Shown: positions 33,907 through 44,343 of the stretch, piece by piece | How positions within the stretch are numbered: position 1 is the first letter of the stretch | Layout: each line of letters starts with the position of its first letter | The notes under the pieces: generated by a model | Seen by the model: only the letters and a program-made list of their open reading frames with translations | Told to the model about the DNA's origin: nothing | Database searches by the model: none | Program-made: the position numbers and the translations under genes | Assembly (NCBI GenBank): GCA_004802705.1 | Contig: SGPL01000068.1 | Location: forward strand, 25,132-89,131 | Source of the DNA: Bondarzewia mesenterica | Taxonomy: Eukaryota > Basidiomycota > Agaricomycetes > Russulales > Bondarzewiaceae | Length of the DNA: 64,000 nucleotides | Reading direction: 5' to 3'

Positions 33907-35609
33907 TTGTGCGGTATGTACTTCTGAGTGCAAAAATCAAAGTAATAGATAGCAGACGGTAGAATGCGGCTGAAATATTGATGGCGCCAAGGCAGGTAGA
34001 GAGAAGGAGGGATCCAGCCTGGAAGTCTGACGAGAGTGAAAACGAAATGTGGAGACTGAACAGCGAAAGAACGATTGGATGATCTACGGTGGGCAGAAAG
34101 CTGGCTGCTGGCACCACGCGTTGATCAGTAGTAAAGAACGACGATCCGATAGACGAGGGACGAGGGAAGACTAGTAGGAGGCAAGTCAGACGATTGAACG
34201 CAACTTGTCAACGGTTCATGCACATGCCCGAGAGAGAACGATGCGATGAATCCTGTACCTGTGGAACGGATCTGTGAAAGGAGCTAGATATACAGCACTT
34301 GTAATTTGAACCCCAGAATGAAAGCCAGGGCAGATGTGTGGCACGGAGTAGGAAATGCAGCCGATATCGATATCAATATGTCAAGTTGTCGTCGTGCTGG
34401 CAACGCCTCAACTGAGACAAAAGTCCGGAAGTTGTTACGGCCCATGACAGCACAAGGGAAAGACGACTGGAAAAAATCAGTCCAGCATATGGAGGTGGAG
34501 AACCACAAATCTCGACACCAATCAAAGTGAGCTGAGCTCGAACACCCAAGCAAGCCGGCACTTGGACTTCGAGTCGAAACGCGGAAGAGACGACCTTTCT
34601 GACGACCGAAAGTCAGAAGGAAAGTCTCATGAGGCTGGCGAATATTCTCAGGAAAATGGAGGAAACAAAAATAAGTAGTACCTACGTATGTTGTCGGTTC
34701 TCATCGCGATCAGTGAGCTTGAAACTTGTGCGCCAGAATGCATGAGGGTGCATGTCATGTCATGTCATGACTAAGCATTTATAAGAGGACGTTCTTGTTC
34801 TTATCTCCCATCTCACCCAACGAGCCTCAGTGGCCCACTTGTACACTAGTGACCGACGTATCTTCAGAGTCATTTTGGACAAGCCGGCCATAGAAGGATC
34901 TTTTCATATATATCACTTTTTCATTTCAGGCCGCCACACAGAAGTAGACGGTGCGTTGTTTCATTCTTCGTTTCGTCTGGCAGAGATGTTCTAGTAAAAG
35001 GGTTGATCCTGCCTACCTTCTACATACACTCGTAAAGGGGTTCTGAGCCCTTAAACATGTTCGTTAACCAATGCGCTATGCTCGAGCTTTCCGTGGCGCA
35101 TCGTAAGGCCGGACAGACATTCATTCAGCTCTACACGCTGGGCTCTCTTCATGGCTCGTGTCGCTACAAGGCTCAAGGCGCGCGAGCAAAGGCCGAGTCT
35201 ACAACGGGGGCGCTGCCCCTCCCGCGTTTAGCTGAGCCCGCACAGACACATGGGAGTTTGCTCCCTTGTCTGCGCTGTGCGGGTGGTCAACAGTGTGGTT
35301 TTTCTTTCTTCAGACGCGTTCATTTTCTGTCTTTTCTGTAAAAGGAAGGCAAATGCATGGTACAAAAGCGTCTCTGCTTGAGTCATATGCAAAGACGTGT
35401 GGTTACGTGCGTACAACTGTAGGCACAGGGTCTCTTACTGCGCTGGCGTGTGTGGTCCTGGTGGGCAGGGAGAGGAGATCATATGCATACTCGGGCATTT
35501 GTCCGATCTGAGCCATCTTTATTAAATCAAGCTAATGTGCTTCAATCATGCTGACAATCGTGATTTTCGTGTTCTGCTCATGCAGGTACAGCATACTGCG
35601 CCGTTCAAC
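33907..35609. other. 1.7-kb divergent intergenic region
   Basis: It separates the DUF4203 gene (-) and the J-domain gene (+). It contains a catgtcatgtcatgtcatgac direct repeat at about 34751-34770 and a cluster of GC-rich hairpins at 35154-35283, listed separately. No protein gene is convincing. Confidence 0.45.
35154..35305 (+). ncRNA. candidate structured RNA (hairpin cluster)
   Basis: Three successive stem-loops can be drawn: gctcg...cgagc (about 35154-35190), ggggc-gct-gcccc near 35203-35217, and a long interrupted hairpin from 35237 to 35283. In the last, cccgcacag pairs with ctgtgcggg and encloses gaca/tgtc and gggag-tttg-ctccc. A T-rich tract (tttttctttc) follows at about 35298. I could not match it to RNase P, RNase MRP, SRP or spliceosomal RNA, and strand is a guess. 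It could be a leader of the J-domain gene. Confidence 0.25.
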
Positions 35610-37132
35610 ATGATTCCCCCACTTCTTAGCCTCGCGATCTGGTCATACGTGCTCGACATAATTACGAACATCATCCTCCGCTTCGTCCGCCCGTATCTTG
35701 GACCTAAAACAGTCTGGCACTATCGCCTTGTTTTTTCGCTCGTCCTCTTCCTATACATCATTTGGAACCTCGTCGAAGCGATGACCAGCACACCACCCAG
35801 CTACTACCAATTGCTTGACGTTCCACCAAATGTCGACGGCCAAGGGCTGAAATTGGCTTTCCGACGTTTCGCGAAACGAAGCCATCCCGATCGAGTGGGC
35901 GACGGTGGAACTGCACTTTTTGTGGAAGTCAGAGAAGGCTATGAGGCGTTGATGGATCCAGTGAAGAGGTGGGCCTATGACAGATTTGGCCCGAAGGTGC
36001 TGCAATGCATTCATTGTAAAACTCCGGATGATTTTCTCGAAGAGGGACTGGTATCCATGATGGGATTCCATACCTTCTGTGCTATGGGTTTGATCTTCTT
36101 TTCCGTTATCGGAAAGACCAATGGCGTCTCATATGTGGGTCCTTGGCTCGCATGTACTTTTCTGCATATCTAACTCGTGATCATATCAGTGGAGGTATCT
36201 CCTTTACTTCGCCTTGGCTGCAACCGACCTGGCATTGGTCTTCAGCCCCTCGCCATCAGATGTTACATTCAACCATTACGGGAGACACATTCTCACTTAT
36301 CTCTTTCCTTCACTTGTCTCGTTTCAGTACGTCAGATTCTTACATCAGGTAATTTCTTGTTCTTGTTCTGTGCCACTTTCGTTTCTGATATTTATATCCC
36401 TTCAGGCGTTCTTGTACGTCTGTTTTGGAGTGACGCGTATCGCGCCCGTGCTCATCCCTGGCATCGTGCCACCTAAATTAAACTCTACTGTGACTGCGAA
36501 TACGATTGTGAACCTGAGCGAGAAAGTCAAATCGATCGACAAAGAACGTTCGTCCCTTTCCTTTTTCCCATCTTGTTTTCTCAGAGTCTCATCGAATGCG
36601 TATTTAGTATTCACATTAATTCAATCCGAGATGTCCAGCATTCGCCCACAGCTCGATCCATCACGCACTGGATCAAGTTCCTCTTCCGATTTTTTTTTTC
36701 CGGCGAACTGCCTCGCGTGGCTCTGGAGCATTTGGGGCGCAGCCAGATGAACAGACGATCGACTTGCTGACCCAGGAGATGGAGAATATGATGGTTGAAG
36801 GCCGACTGAGGAAAGAGGGCGGGTTGATCGCGTCTGAACGCGACAGGGCCGTGCGGAGTGGCCGCTTATCAGGCATCAAACCACCACCACGGAAGCGCGC
36901 CACAGCCTATTCGAATACTTACCAGTCGGCCACATCGAGATCAGGAGTCGTTGAAGTTATCGATGTGGATGCGGAAGAGGTGTCGTTAGTGTCACCTGCG
37001 ATGGGTGGGCTTTCAGCGCCGTCTGTGAATGTCAGACATGGGGCTTCCGGTGAGAGGTTAAACCAAATGTGGTTACCCAGGAGCACAATGGCTGCATCGG
37101 AGTATGTGCGCGAGAGGTCATACAGCTATTGA
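35610..37132 (+). CDS. membrane J-domain (DnaJ-type) protein
   Basis: The N-terminal membrane segment (MIPPLLSLAIWSYVLDI, YRLVFSLVLFLYIIWNLV) leads to a J domain: SYYQLLDVPPNVDGQGLKLA, FRRFAKRSHPDRVGDGG with the HPD motif needed to stimulate Hsp70 ATPase, and LMDPVKRWAYDRFGP. Further helices follow (FHTFCAMGLIFFSVIG, YWRYLLYFALAATDLALV, AFLYVCFGVTRIAP). The C-terminal region is soluble and charged (LLTQEMENMMVEGRLRKEGG, PPPRKRATAYSNTYQS). This layout suggests an ER or other endomembrane co-chaperone, related in design to but not clearly orthologous with Sec63 or ERJ proteins. The start ATG 35610 was preferred to an in-frame ATG at 35535 because hydrophobic sequence follows it directly. The stop is at 37132. 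Confidence 0.8.
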
Positions 37133-37724
37133 AGGGGTTTACCATCTGTTTCGTCTGTCCGTCCGTCTGTTCCGGCCGTCCGTCCGTCCGTTTCTTTGTC
37201 TGTCCGTTCGTCCGTGTCTATGCGTTTTCTCTACTCATCTCGGTATCTCGTCAAGGATGGTGTTTATATTTTGGAACCCTTTGCTGCTACATCCTGTAGA
37301 TCATTGTCTCATCTTTTTTGCATAGATATCTTTTCCTTTTGGTGCGTTTCTGTTGCACTAGCCTGTCTGTATCTCTCAGTCTGTCTCAGCACATTCGTAT
37401 ATTGTATTTTATATCCTCATTTTCATTATTAGCCTTCCTCTTACCATACCTCAATCATCAATTCCGTGGTCTCTCTTGGGTCTCTCTCAGTATGTATCTA
37501 CGTCCAGATGGACGTAATTTAAGTGTATGGAGGATACTGATAACTCAAATTTGGGATATGTAAATTCTGGAGAATAATATATAATTAATATATAATTCTT
37601 TGACCAGTCAAGATCACGCGAATTCTTACACGTAACACATTGCACAACTCTGGACGGGACTGTAGCATCGTTAATCCTCGTTAATCCCTCTTTTGTGTTC
37701 AAACTTGAGCCCGAGTCTCTCGGT
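37133..37724. other. intergenic, pyrimidine-rich
   Basis: It starts with a degenerate TCCG/TCTG repeat at 37147-37217 and continues C/T-rich to about 37500; the rest is AT-rich. No gene seen. Confidence 0.5.
37147..37217. repeat. degenerate (TCCG/TCTG)n simple repeat
   Basis: Imperfect tetranucleotide repeats of gtcc and gtct lie just after the J-domain gene stop codon, probably in its 3' UTR. Confidence 0.85.
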
Positions 37725-39584
37725 ATGGTGCTGCTACGGTTATTACTCGTCTTGCTGGCGACGTTCACTATCACAGTATCGGGCTCGTCGCATGACGGGA
37801 TGAAGATTGCGAATCGGACTATTGAGCGGGTGAGTCTCCCTTCTGAAGAGGATTTGGTGGGATCATTCGCTCGTGGATAGACGCGTTTGACGTGATATGA
37901 GCGAGGAAGTATGAAAGGCGAGAAAAGCGCTGGCGTTGACTTCTGACACTGGTGAGTATGCTCGGTTGTGCTAACATCTTCTGCAGACAGTACAATTGCG
38001 CACGCATTCACTGTACGCGCCCTACATCGATCAAGACCTTCAAAACCGGTAAGTGTTGCTTTTTGGCATTCATCTTTCCACTGCGTTGGGCAAAATTTGT
38101 GACGGCTGATGGTCGCTGCGACTGTCAATTAGATGGTGGGACTTCGGCGCCGATGCCTACGTGGTAAGTCCTCTGCCGTCCTGACACTCTGGGACTGTAT
38201 TCTTACGGGAACTTGAAACCTACAGAACACTAACAAGCACGTCCGACTGACCCGTAACCGCCCATCACTGATGGTATTCCACTTTAGTCTACCATTCTGT
38301 TCTCCTACTAACGCGAAGGACATGTAGGGTTGGCTCTGGTCTCGACTCCCAATAACTGCCACCAATTTCATCATGGAGGTGGAATTCAAGGTGCGCTCGA
38401 TCTCGCAGATGTCCACAACAACACGCGGCCACTCTTCGCATTGGCTGACAAGTTTCACATTGGACGCCCCCGACAGATTGCAGGCGACTCATCCCATCTC
38501 TTCGGAGACGGGCTCGCTATCTGGTTTACGAAAGGCCGGGCAGAGCCCGGACCTGTATTTGGGAGTATTGGTGCGTAGTTGACTGCGTTGAGTAGTCTAT
38601 CAACCAAAGCGCTCATGCTCGAATGACACGTGAACAGATAAATTCGAGGGTTTGGGTGTTTTCCTTGATACGTGAGCCGTTTCCCCTCTTTCGTATTGTG
38701 CGCATATTCGACTGCGTGCTGTTTCTCCGTGTTGATATATAGGTATGCGAACGCGCGGCACGGGTATTCATTCCCGCGTGTCGTCGCGATGTTGGGCGAC
38801 GGTCAGACCAGCTATGACCAGGCGAATGATGGCGATGGTACTAAGATTGGGGCTTGCTCTGTGAATTTTCTATCGCACAGCGTTATATTTACCCGATAGC
38901 TGACTTTGACAAATGATTGATAGGCTAATTACCGGCGAACTAATGTTGCGACCAAATTGAAGGTCACGTATGTGAAGGATACTACTCTTGATGTGCGTAA
39001 TCCATCTCGTCTCTTGTATCGCTAGTCGCCCTTGATGATTTTCCTTGTCGCAGGTCAAAGTCCAGTACAAAGGCTGTAAGCACATTTGAAACATTTTGAA
39101 AGAAAACAAATTTTACTATGTAACGCGCCATGAAATAGGGGATGATTGGTCGGATTGTTTCACCGCCAACGGAATCTCACTACCCACGAACCCTTACCTG
39201 GGTTTCTCTGCAATGACAGGCGACGTCAGTGACGCGCATGAGTACGTCTTCCCTGCGTTCCGTCGTTTCACGCCCGTCACAATGTGCATCTGCTTTTACA
39301 GCATTATATCAGTCACAACATCCTCCGCTTCACTCTCTCCGCCGGAGGTCCAGCGGAACAAAATGTACACTTACGAGTCGACTGCGTTTTCGTTCCCTAT
39401 TTTCAAAGTTTTACTTTTCGCCGGCATATGTGCGGGCGGCTGGTATGGATGGAAAATATATGGGCGCAGGCGATTCGGAAGTGGGAGCTCAGGATTTGGA
39501 GGTGCAGGATTCGGGAACTCGGGAAGCTTTGGGGGATTTGCAAACTCGGGGCCGTCTTTGTGGCAGGATCCAAAGCGGTTTTGA
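37725..39584 (+). CDS. L-type lectin cargo receptor, VIP36/ERGIC-53-like
   Basis: A membrane lectin of the early secretory pathway that binds high-mannose glycoproteins. The signal peptide (LLRLLLVLLATFTITVSG) is followed by the legume-lectin fold: LRTHSLYAPYIDQDLQNRWW, DFGADAYVNTNKHVRLT, FGDGLAIWFTKGRAEPGPVF, FEGLGVFLDTYAN and YDQANDGDGTKIGAC. The metal/sugar residues in GDGLAIW and FLDTYAN are kept. The lectin domain ends TNPYLGFSAMTGDVSDAHD. A transmembrane helix (VLLFAGICAGGWYGW) precedes a cytosolic, Gly/Ser/Phe-rich tail ending WQDPKRF. That ending resembles VIP36's KRFY more than the KKFF of ERGIC-53. Start ATG 37725. At least eight short introns; the first is longer, about 155 nt. The KDEL receptor is the next gene. 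Confidence 0.92.
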
Positions 39585-40026
39585 ACGATAGGAACAGCTG
39601 GGTTGCGGCTTTGCGTCGTGAAGGTTATAATGCTACATGTTGGGATGGGGGCTTTCCCTTGCTCTAATTATTGAGGATTGATGCTCCGCCCTAGACCGGT
39701 GACCGTCTGTATTCGCGAGACGGCCTGGGTACGAGACTAGCTCCGCGCTACATTAGGACGCAAGGGTGCTCTAGATGACTACGTATTTACTTTCGTTCGT
39801 GCACTTTCGAAAATTGCTGGGTAAAGAATGAATGAGAGTCGGTACAAGCCAAATAGAGACCAAATACGAGCCAACCCAAACTGTGCATGTGCATGCCCAC
39901 GTCGCCGCGACACGTTACCGTCAAACTACGCGCACGCACGGTCTTCCTCCTCGACCCGGTCCCCCTCTATATATTGCCCCAATTATTAACGGCTCTTAAA
40001 CTTGGACACTGACGGCGTAGGATACG
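39585..40026. other. intergenic VIP36-like / ERD2
   Basis: Promoter region of ERD2 with a TATA box at 39968-39974; nothing else recognised. Confidence 0.45.
39968..39974 (+). promoter_or_regulatory. TATA box of ERD2
   Basis: tatatat lies 59 nt upstream of the ERD2 start codon at 40027. Confidence 0.55.
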
Positions 40027-41154
40027 ATGAATATCTTCCGACTGTTCGGTACGCCCTCTTTCCTATGCGGCACCTGCAAGCAGTATACTTGAGCTTGAAG
40101 ATTTTAACAGGCGACCTCTCGCACCTCGCCTCCATATTCATCTTGCTGCATAAGATACAGACAACAAGGTCGTGTCGTGGTGCGTCCTGTTTTTTTTTGC
40201 CGTCATGGACTATGGCGTTCCTGACTGGTTATACGTTTATTTTGATCTGAATTCTGGTCTGGCCTTCCTGGTGTTCGTATTGCGCCAATCTTCGCCTTGG
40301 TCGGGAAAACTTTCATTCGGAATGATTCTTGATGGTATTTCTGGTGTCTTCCGGATGTGGCGGTTCCACGGACAGGCATTTCGTTCAAGACCCAAGCGCT
40401 CTACGTCGCCGTGTTCGTCACGCGCTACCTCGACCTCTTATATGGCCCATGGGTCTCGCTATACAACTTCTTCATGAAGGTCTTCTTCATTTCGAGCAGC
40501 TGCTACATACTCTACCTCATGAAATTCAGGTTCCGGTGCGTTGTCTCTCCCATGACGTCTTCCCGTCGAACCGACTTTCGAATAATGCATGCGCACGCGC
40601 TGCAGGCCAACACAGGACCCATCAATCGACACTTTCAAGGTCGAATACCTTGTCGGACCCGCTCTCCTACTGTCCCTCGTCTTCAATTACGCCTTCTCGT
40701 TCACAGAGATCTTCTGGTCGTTCTCCATCTTCCTCGAGTCGGTCGCTATCCTCCCGCAGCTGTTCATGCTGCAGCGCACGGGTGAGGCAGAAACTATCAC
40801 GACACACTATCTGGCGGCGCTGGGCGCATACAGGGGGTTGTATATACCGAATTGGATATACAGGTGCGTTTTTGGACCCGATTTTACACGTCTGCGCCAG
40901 ACAATGCTCTTCGCATTTTGCGGTTCTGGTTCTGACACATACTTCTTTATGTTCTCAGATACTTTGCGGACGACCTCATTGACCCGATAGCCGTCATCGC
41001 AGGTTTAGTCCAAACTGCGCTCTATCTCGATTTTTTCTACGTGTACTTCACCAAGTGAGTTCTCATCTCTTACCGTTGAAGCTGCATCTGGCCTCACACT
41101 TTTTCCCATCTTCTTAGAGTTCTGCAAGGTCAGAAATTCGAGCTGCCAGCATGA
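40027..41154 (+). CDS. ERD2: ER lumen protein-retaining (KDEL/HDEL) receptor
   Basis: A seven-helix Golgi receptor that returns HDEL/KDEL-tagged ER proteins in COPI vesicles. Spliced blocks: [175 protein letters not shown] and ELPA before a stop at 41152-41154. These match the family nearly end to end, including the [23 protein letters not shown] and KFELPA signatures. Introns interrupt after LFG, after TTRSCR (about 215 nt), after KFRFR and inside the last third. Same strand as the lectin gene upstream. Confidence 0.96.
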
Positions 41155-41590
41155 GATGGTGTGCTGTGTGCTCCTGTTGGACTTCGTAATGCTGAAGGAT
41201 CCGTTACCTTACGTATCACAGTATCTGGAGCAAAATAACTAGTAGACGATCTTCGCTTTGCATAGAATAAGTGCGAGTGCAGGCAATGCTGTGTCCATAT
41301 TTTTTTTTCCACCTTATGTCGTGGACTTTCTGTCACGTGTAACGCTGGAGGGCGTCTTCGAAAAGACACCAATTGCCTCTCGCGAATCTGGGATCTTTTA
41401 CCGTACGTTTGTAATGCGATCATGTTCCTTCGAATTCGCTCCCGGCAGAGTCATGAGTCTCACATCCGTGTCGCAAAAGAGTTCAAGCTCTAGCTTTCCA
41501 TAAACATCGACTGCCAGACTTGAAATTTTCGAGCCGCACGACCTTATTCTCCCTCAACAGCCTTGCACAACTTTTTATCACCGTAGAATT
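41155..41590. other. intergenic ERD2 / FSH-like
   Basis: Promoter of the hydrolase gene. I see no other feature. Confidence 0.4.
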
Positions 41591-43004
41591 ATGGCTACTT
41601 CTACTCCTCACAGAATCCTCATGCTTCACGGGTCCGTGTTCGAACTACTGCTCTATAAACTAACCCTTAGCTGATTGGACTGCACTGGCATCCGATCGGT
41701 CACACAGCTATACCCAAAATGCCAACATATTCAGCAAGCGGGTGCGTATGTGAAACGATCTTAGGTGCATTCAAATGCTTTTGATTTACGAAAATATCCA
41801 TCCACTCCTAGCTCTCTGCTCTGAGGAAAACCTGCGGTAAAGATATAGAACTTGGTGAAATTTTCTACTGCCCTGAACTATATCGTTCTATCGCGCTGAT
41901 CGGTCAAATGTGATGAAGTGTTCGTCGATGCACCTATCGTCCTGCATCCCATCGACATCGCGAATACCTTTTCTGCTCCCTCCGAGTCGTCGGATTCGTC
42001 GAATGCGCTGGCAGCTTATGGTGCGGCTGAGGCCAATACTGACGACCCAGCGCTCACGCCGCGTGCGTGGTGGAAGACCGATCTCTCACGCACGGAAACG
42101 ACTGGGATGGAGGAAAGCGTGATCTTTCTGAGAGACCTCCTTCGTCAACAGCGGTTCGAGGTATGTGTTCGATTCAGGATAGGGAAGCCTGGTCATCCCA
42201 GCTCACAGCTTCGCATCAGGGTATCTTTGGCTTTAGGTATGAAGCAAGGTGTTTTCCTGATTCTTAAATTGGTCGAGCTGATGAACGGGGTTTAGTCAGG
42301 GAGCGGCCATGGCGGCTATTCTCTCCGCTCTGGTACCGCATCTTCATTTCAGGAATTTGCCTTTCTACACACTCACTTTCATGATTTCTTACAGCTCGAG
42401 CGACCGCACCTTCATCCCCCCTTCCTGGTAGACGGGGAGGCGCCCCATCCTCCATTGTAATATACCATTCTCCCAAACCCCAGGGCAGTTTTCAATATAA
42501 AGGGAATCTTTCGCTCACTGTTTTATGTTTTCTAGTAAATTCTGCGTGTCTGTCTCTGGATTTATGCCACCTGGGCCGCTCTCCGAAGCTCTTTTCAGCA
42601 CACCATACGAAACGCCCACGCTGCACGTTCTGGGGAAAAATGACATCCTCGTTGTCGAAGAGCGCACACGAGCCTTGGTGAAGGTGTCTAAAAACAACAG
42701 AGTGGAGGAACACGACGGTGGTGCGTACAATCTGCCTTCCTCTCCTCATCCACGTGTCTCAATCTCGTCTCGCATTCTCTTGTCTATGTGGTGTTCATAA
42801 TCTCCATGTGCCCTTGCCCACGGGAAATGCGGTATGGCAGGTCATTTTGTGCCGTCCAAAGCGAGCTGGCGAAATTTCTTCAAGGCGTATCTTAAAGACC
42901 CTACGGGGGACATACCGGGTCCTGGTGGTTCGGCCGCCTCCGAACCTCCTTCGGGTGCTGTGACCCCGGCGACTAGGACGATGACACCTGCGTCGACATC
43001 GTAG
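41591..43004 (+). CDS. FSH1-family serine hydrolase
   Basis: An alpha/beta-hydrolase of the fungal FSH1/ovarian cancer-associated OVCA2 group; the physiological substrate is unknown. Spliced blocks: PHRILMLHGYTQNANIFSKR, LSALRKTCGKDIELVFVDAP, RAWWKTDLS, the nucleophile elbow GIFGFSQGAAMAAILSAL with catalytic Ser in G-F-S-Q-G, FCVSVSGFMPP, TPTLHVLGKNDILVV with the acid residue, and EEHDGGHFVPS with catalytic His. These are the standard FSH signatures in order. The start ATG 41591 is followed at once by RILMLHG, as expected. Each intron needed to join LHG-YTQNANIF, IEL-VFVDAP, GF-SQG, PPF-KFC and DGG-HFVPS is short with good borders. The C-terminal tail from about GSAASEPPSG is Ser/Thr/Pro-rich and ends with a stop at 43002-43004. 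Confidence 0.9.
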
Positions 43005-44343
43005 AGGAATAACTCGTGCTGTAGACAACTAGATGGTAGAATATAGATATATAAGGTAAGGTTATATCCTATGATCGCTGAATGGAAGTGCAAGACTAAC
43101 ACCCTCATGCTTTGCATCCATGTGCAGCGTTTCTCATATTAGATTGTCGGCATGTACGGCGGCACGATGTGTTTGTCGTATGAAAGATGGCGGCGATTAG
43201 AAGCGATTAGACTGTGAAGTCTTATTGTGTCGTCGTGACAGTCTCGAATGCAACATCATCTCGTTTGCCAAGCAAATGGCGAAGATTAATGGAGGGTGAT
43301 CGCAGCGTTCGTGGAATACGGTTGGATCGTTACACCCTAATCTGAAGATTGCGTTCTTCGACATGCGGAAACCGGCTGCTGCGGATGACGCGTATGTATG
43401 AAAGGTTTTTCCCGTTGAAAAAGTTAAATTAATGAGTTAATGACACTAAAGATAGGGCGATAGAGCGGACGAAGCAGGAAGTTTGGTACCTGCAATGGAG
43501 CTGGAGAAAGGCATTATTTGCTGTGACCATCCGTACCGGCACCAGTAAATGCGGAGGCCAACGTAAACTCATCGCATCCTTCTGGCAGCCGCGTCGTGTG
43601 TGCAGGGCAATGACCACCGCGGGCATGCTACGTGAGCCCATGTGGAGGGGCGATGCATGGAGGTAGACTCGTATTATTGGAAGAAGCCGCATAACAGAAC
43701 ATCTGATCTTCCGAGAAGAGTCGGGAGGTCCCAGCAGAACTGAAGCGAACTTTTTTGACGGTGATTTTTGACACGGGCCCAACAGTTACAGATCAGATGG
43801 AAATTTGCGTAGAGGGATGGTCCTACATACAGACCAATGTTGGATAGCCAACCTACGACTTTCTCCGTAACAACACCGTTACCTTGGGTAGTCCGGTCGT
43901 TGAGGAAGCACCTACCCAGAAGAACATCGATGGGTCTTCCATCCCAAAAGTGGACCATTGATTGCGCCAGGTGGTAGAGGCAAGTAGGATGTCGATAAGA
44001 AACGCTAAATAGTACTAGATAGTGCTCCAGCCTCAGCTGTCCTCGCGATTGTCTCGAAGTCGGTCATCATGAGGTGAGAGAAAATTGAATAATGCGTCAA
44101 ACACCCTTTACATGCCCACGACCCCACCCTGCGAAGGAGTTGAGATGATTTCTAGAGAAGGAACGTTGCAACTTACGGCACGGTTTGAGACCCCTACTGC
44201 TGTGATCTGCCACTGGGGAAAGGAGGGAAAAGGATACTTACCTGTGACTGAGTGACCGTCACAGCCATCGACTTTATTCAAGCTCATCTCGGAGCGCGTT
44301 TGACTAACTCTTCACCCTGACCCTCTCTTCATATCGTACCACC
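43005..44343. other. 1.3-kb intergenic region
   Basis: Two minus-strand open frames (43429-43782, 43674-43958) are the longest here, but they have no family match I can support. Upstream flank of KAP104. Confidence 0.4.

Noticed and set aside
35040..35305. RNase P, RNase MRP, SRP RNA or snRNA at the hairpin cluster
   Set aside because: The conserved core sequences of these RNAs were not found; kept only as an unidentified candidate.
43429..43958. Minus-strand frames considered as retroelement remnant
   Set aside because: No reverse transcriptase, integrase or protease motif could be pointed to, and no terminal repeats were seen.
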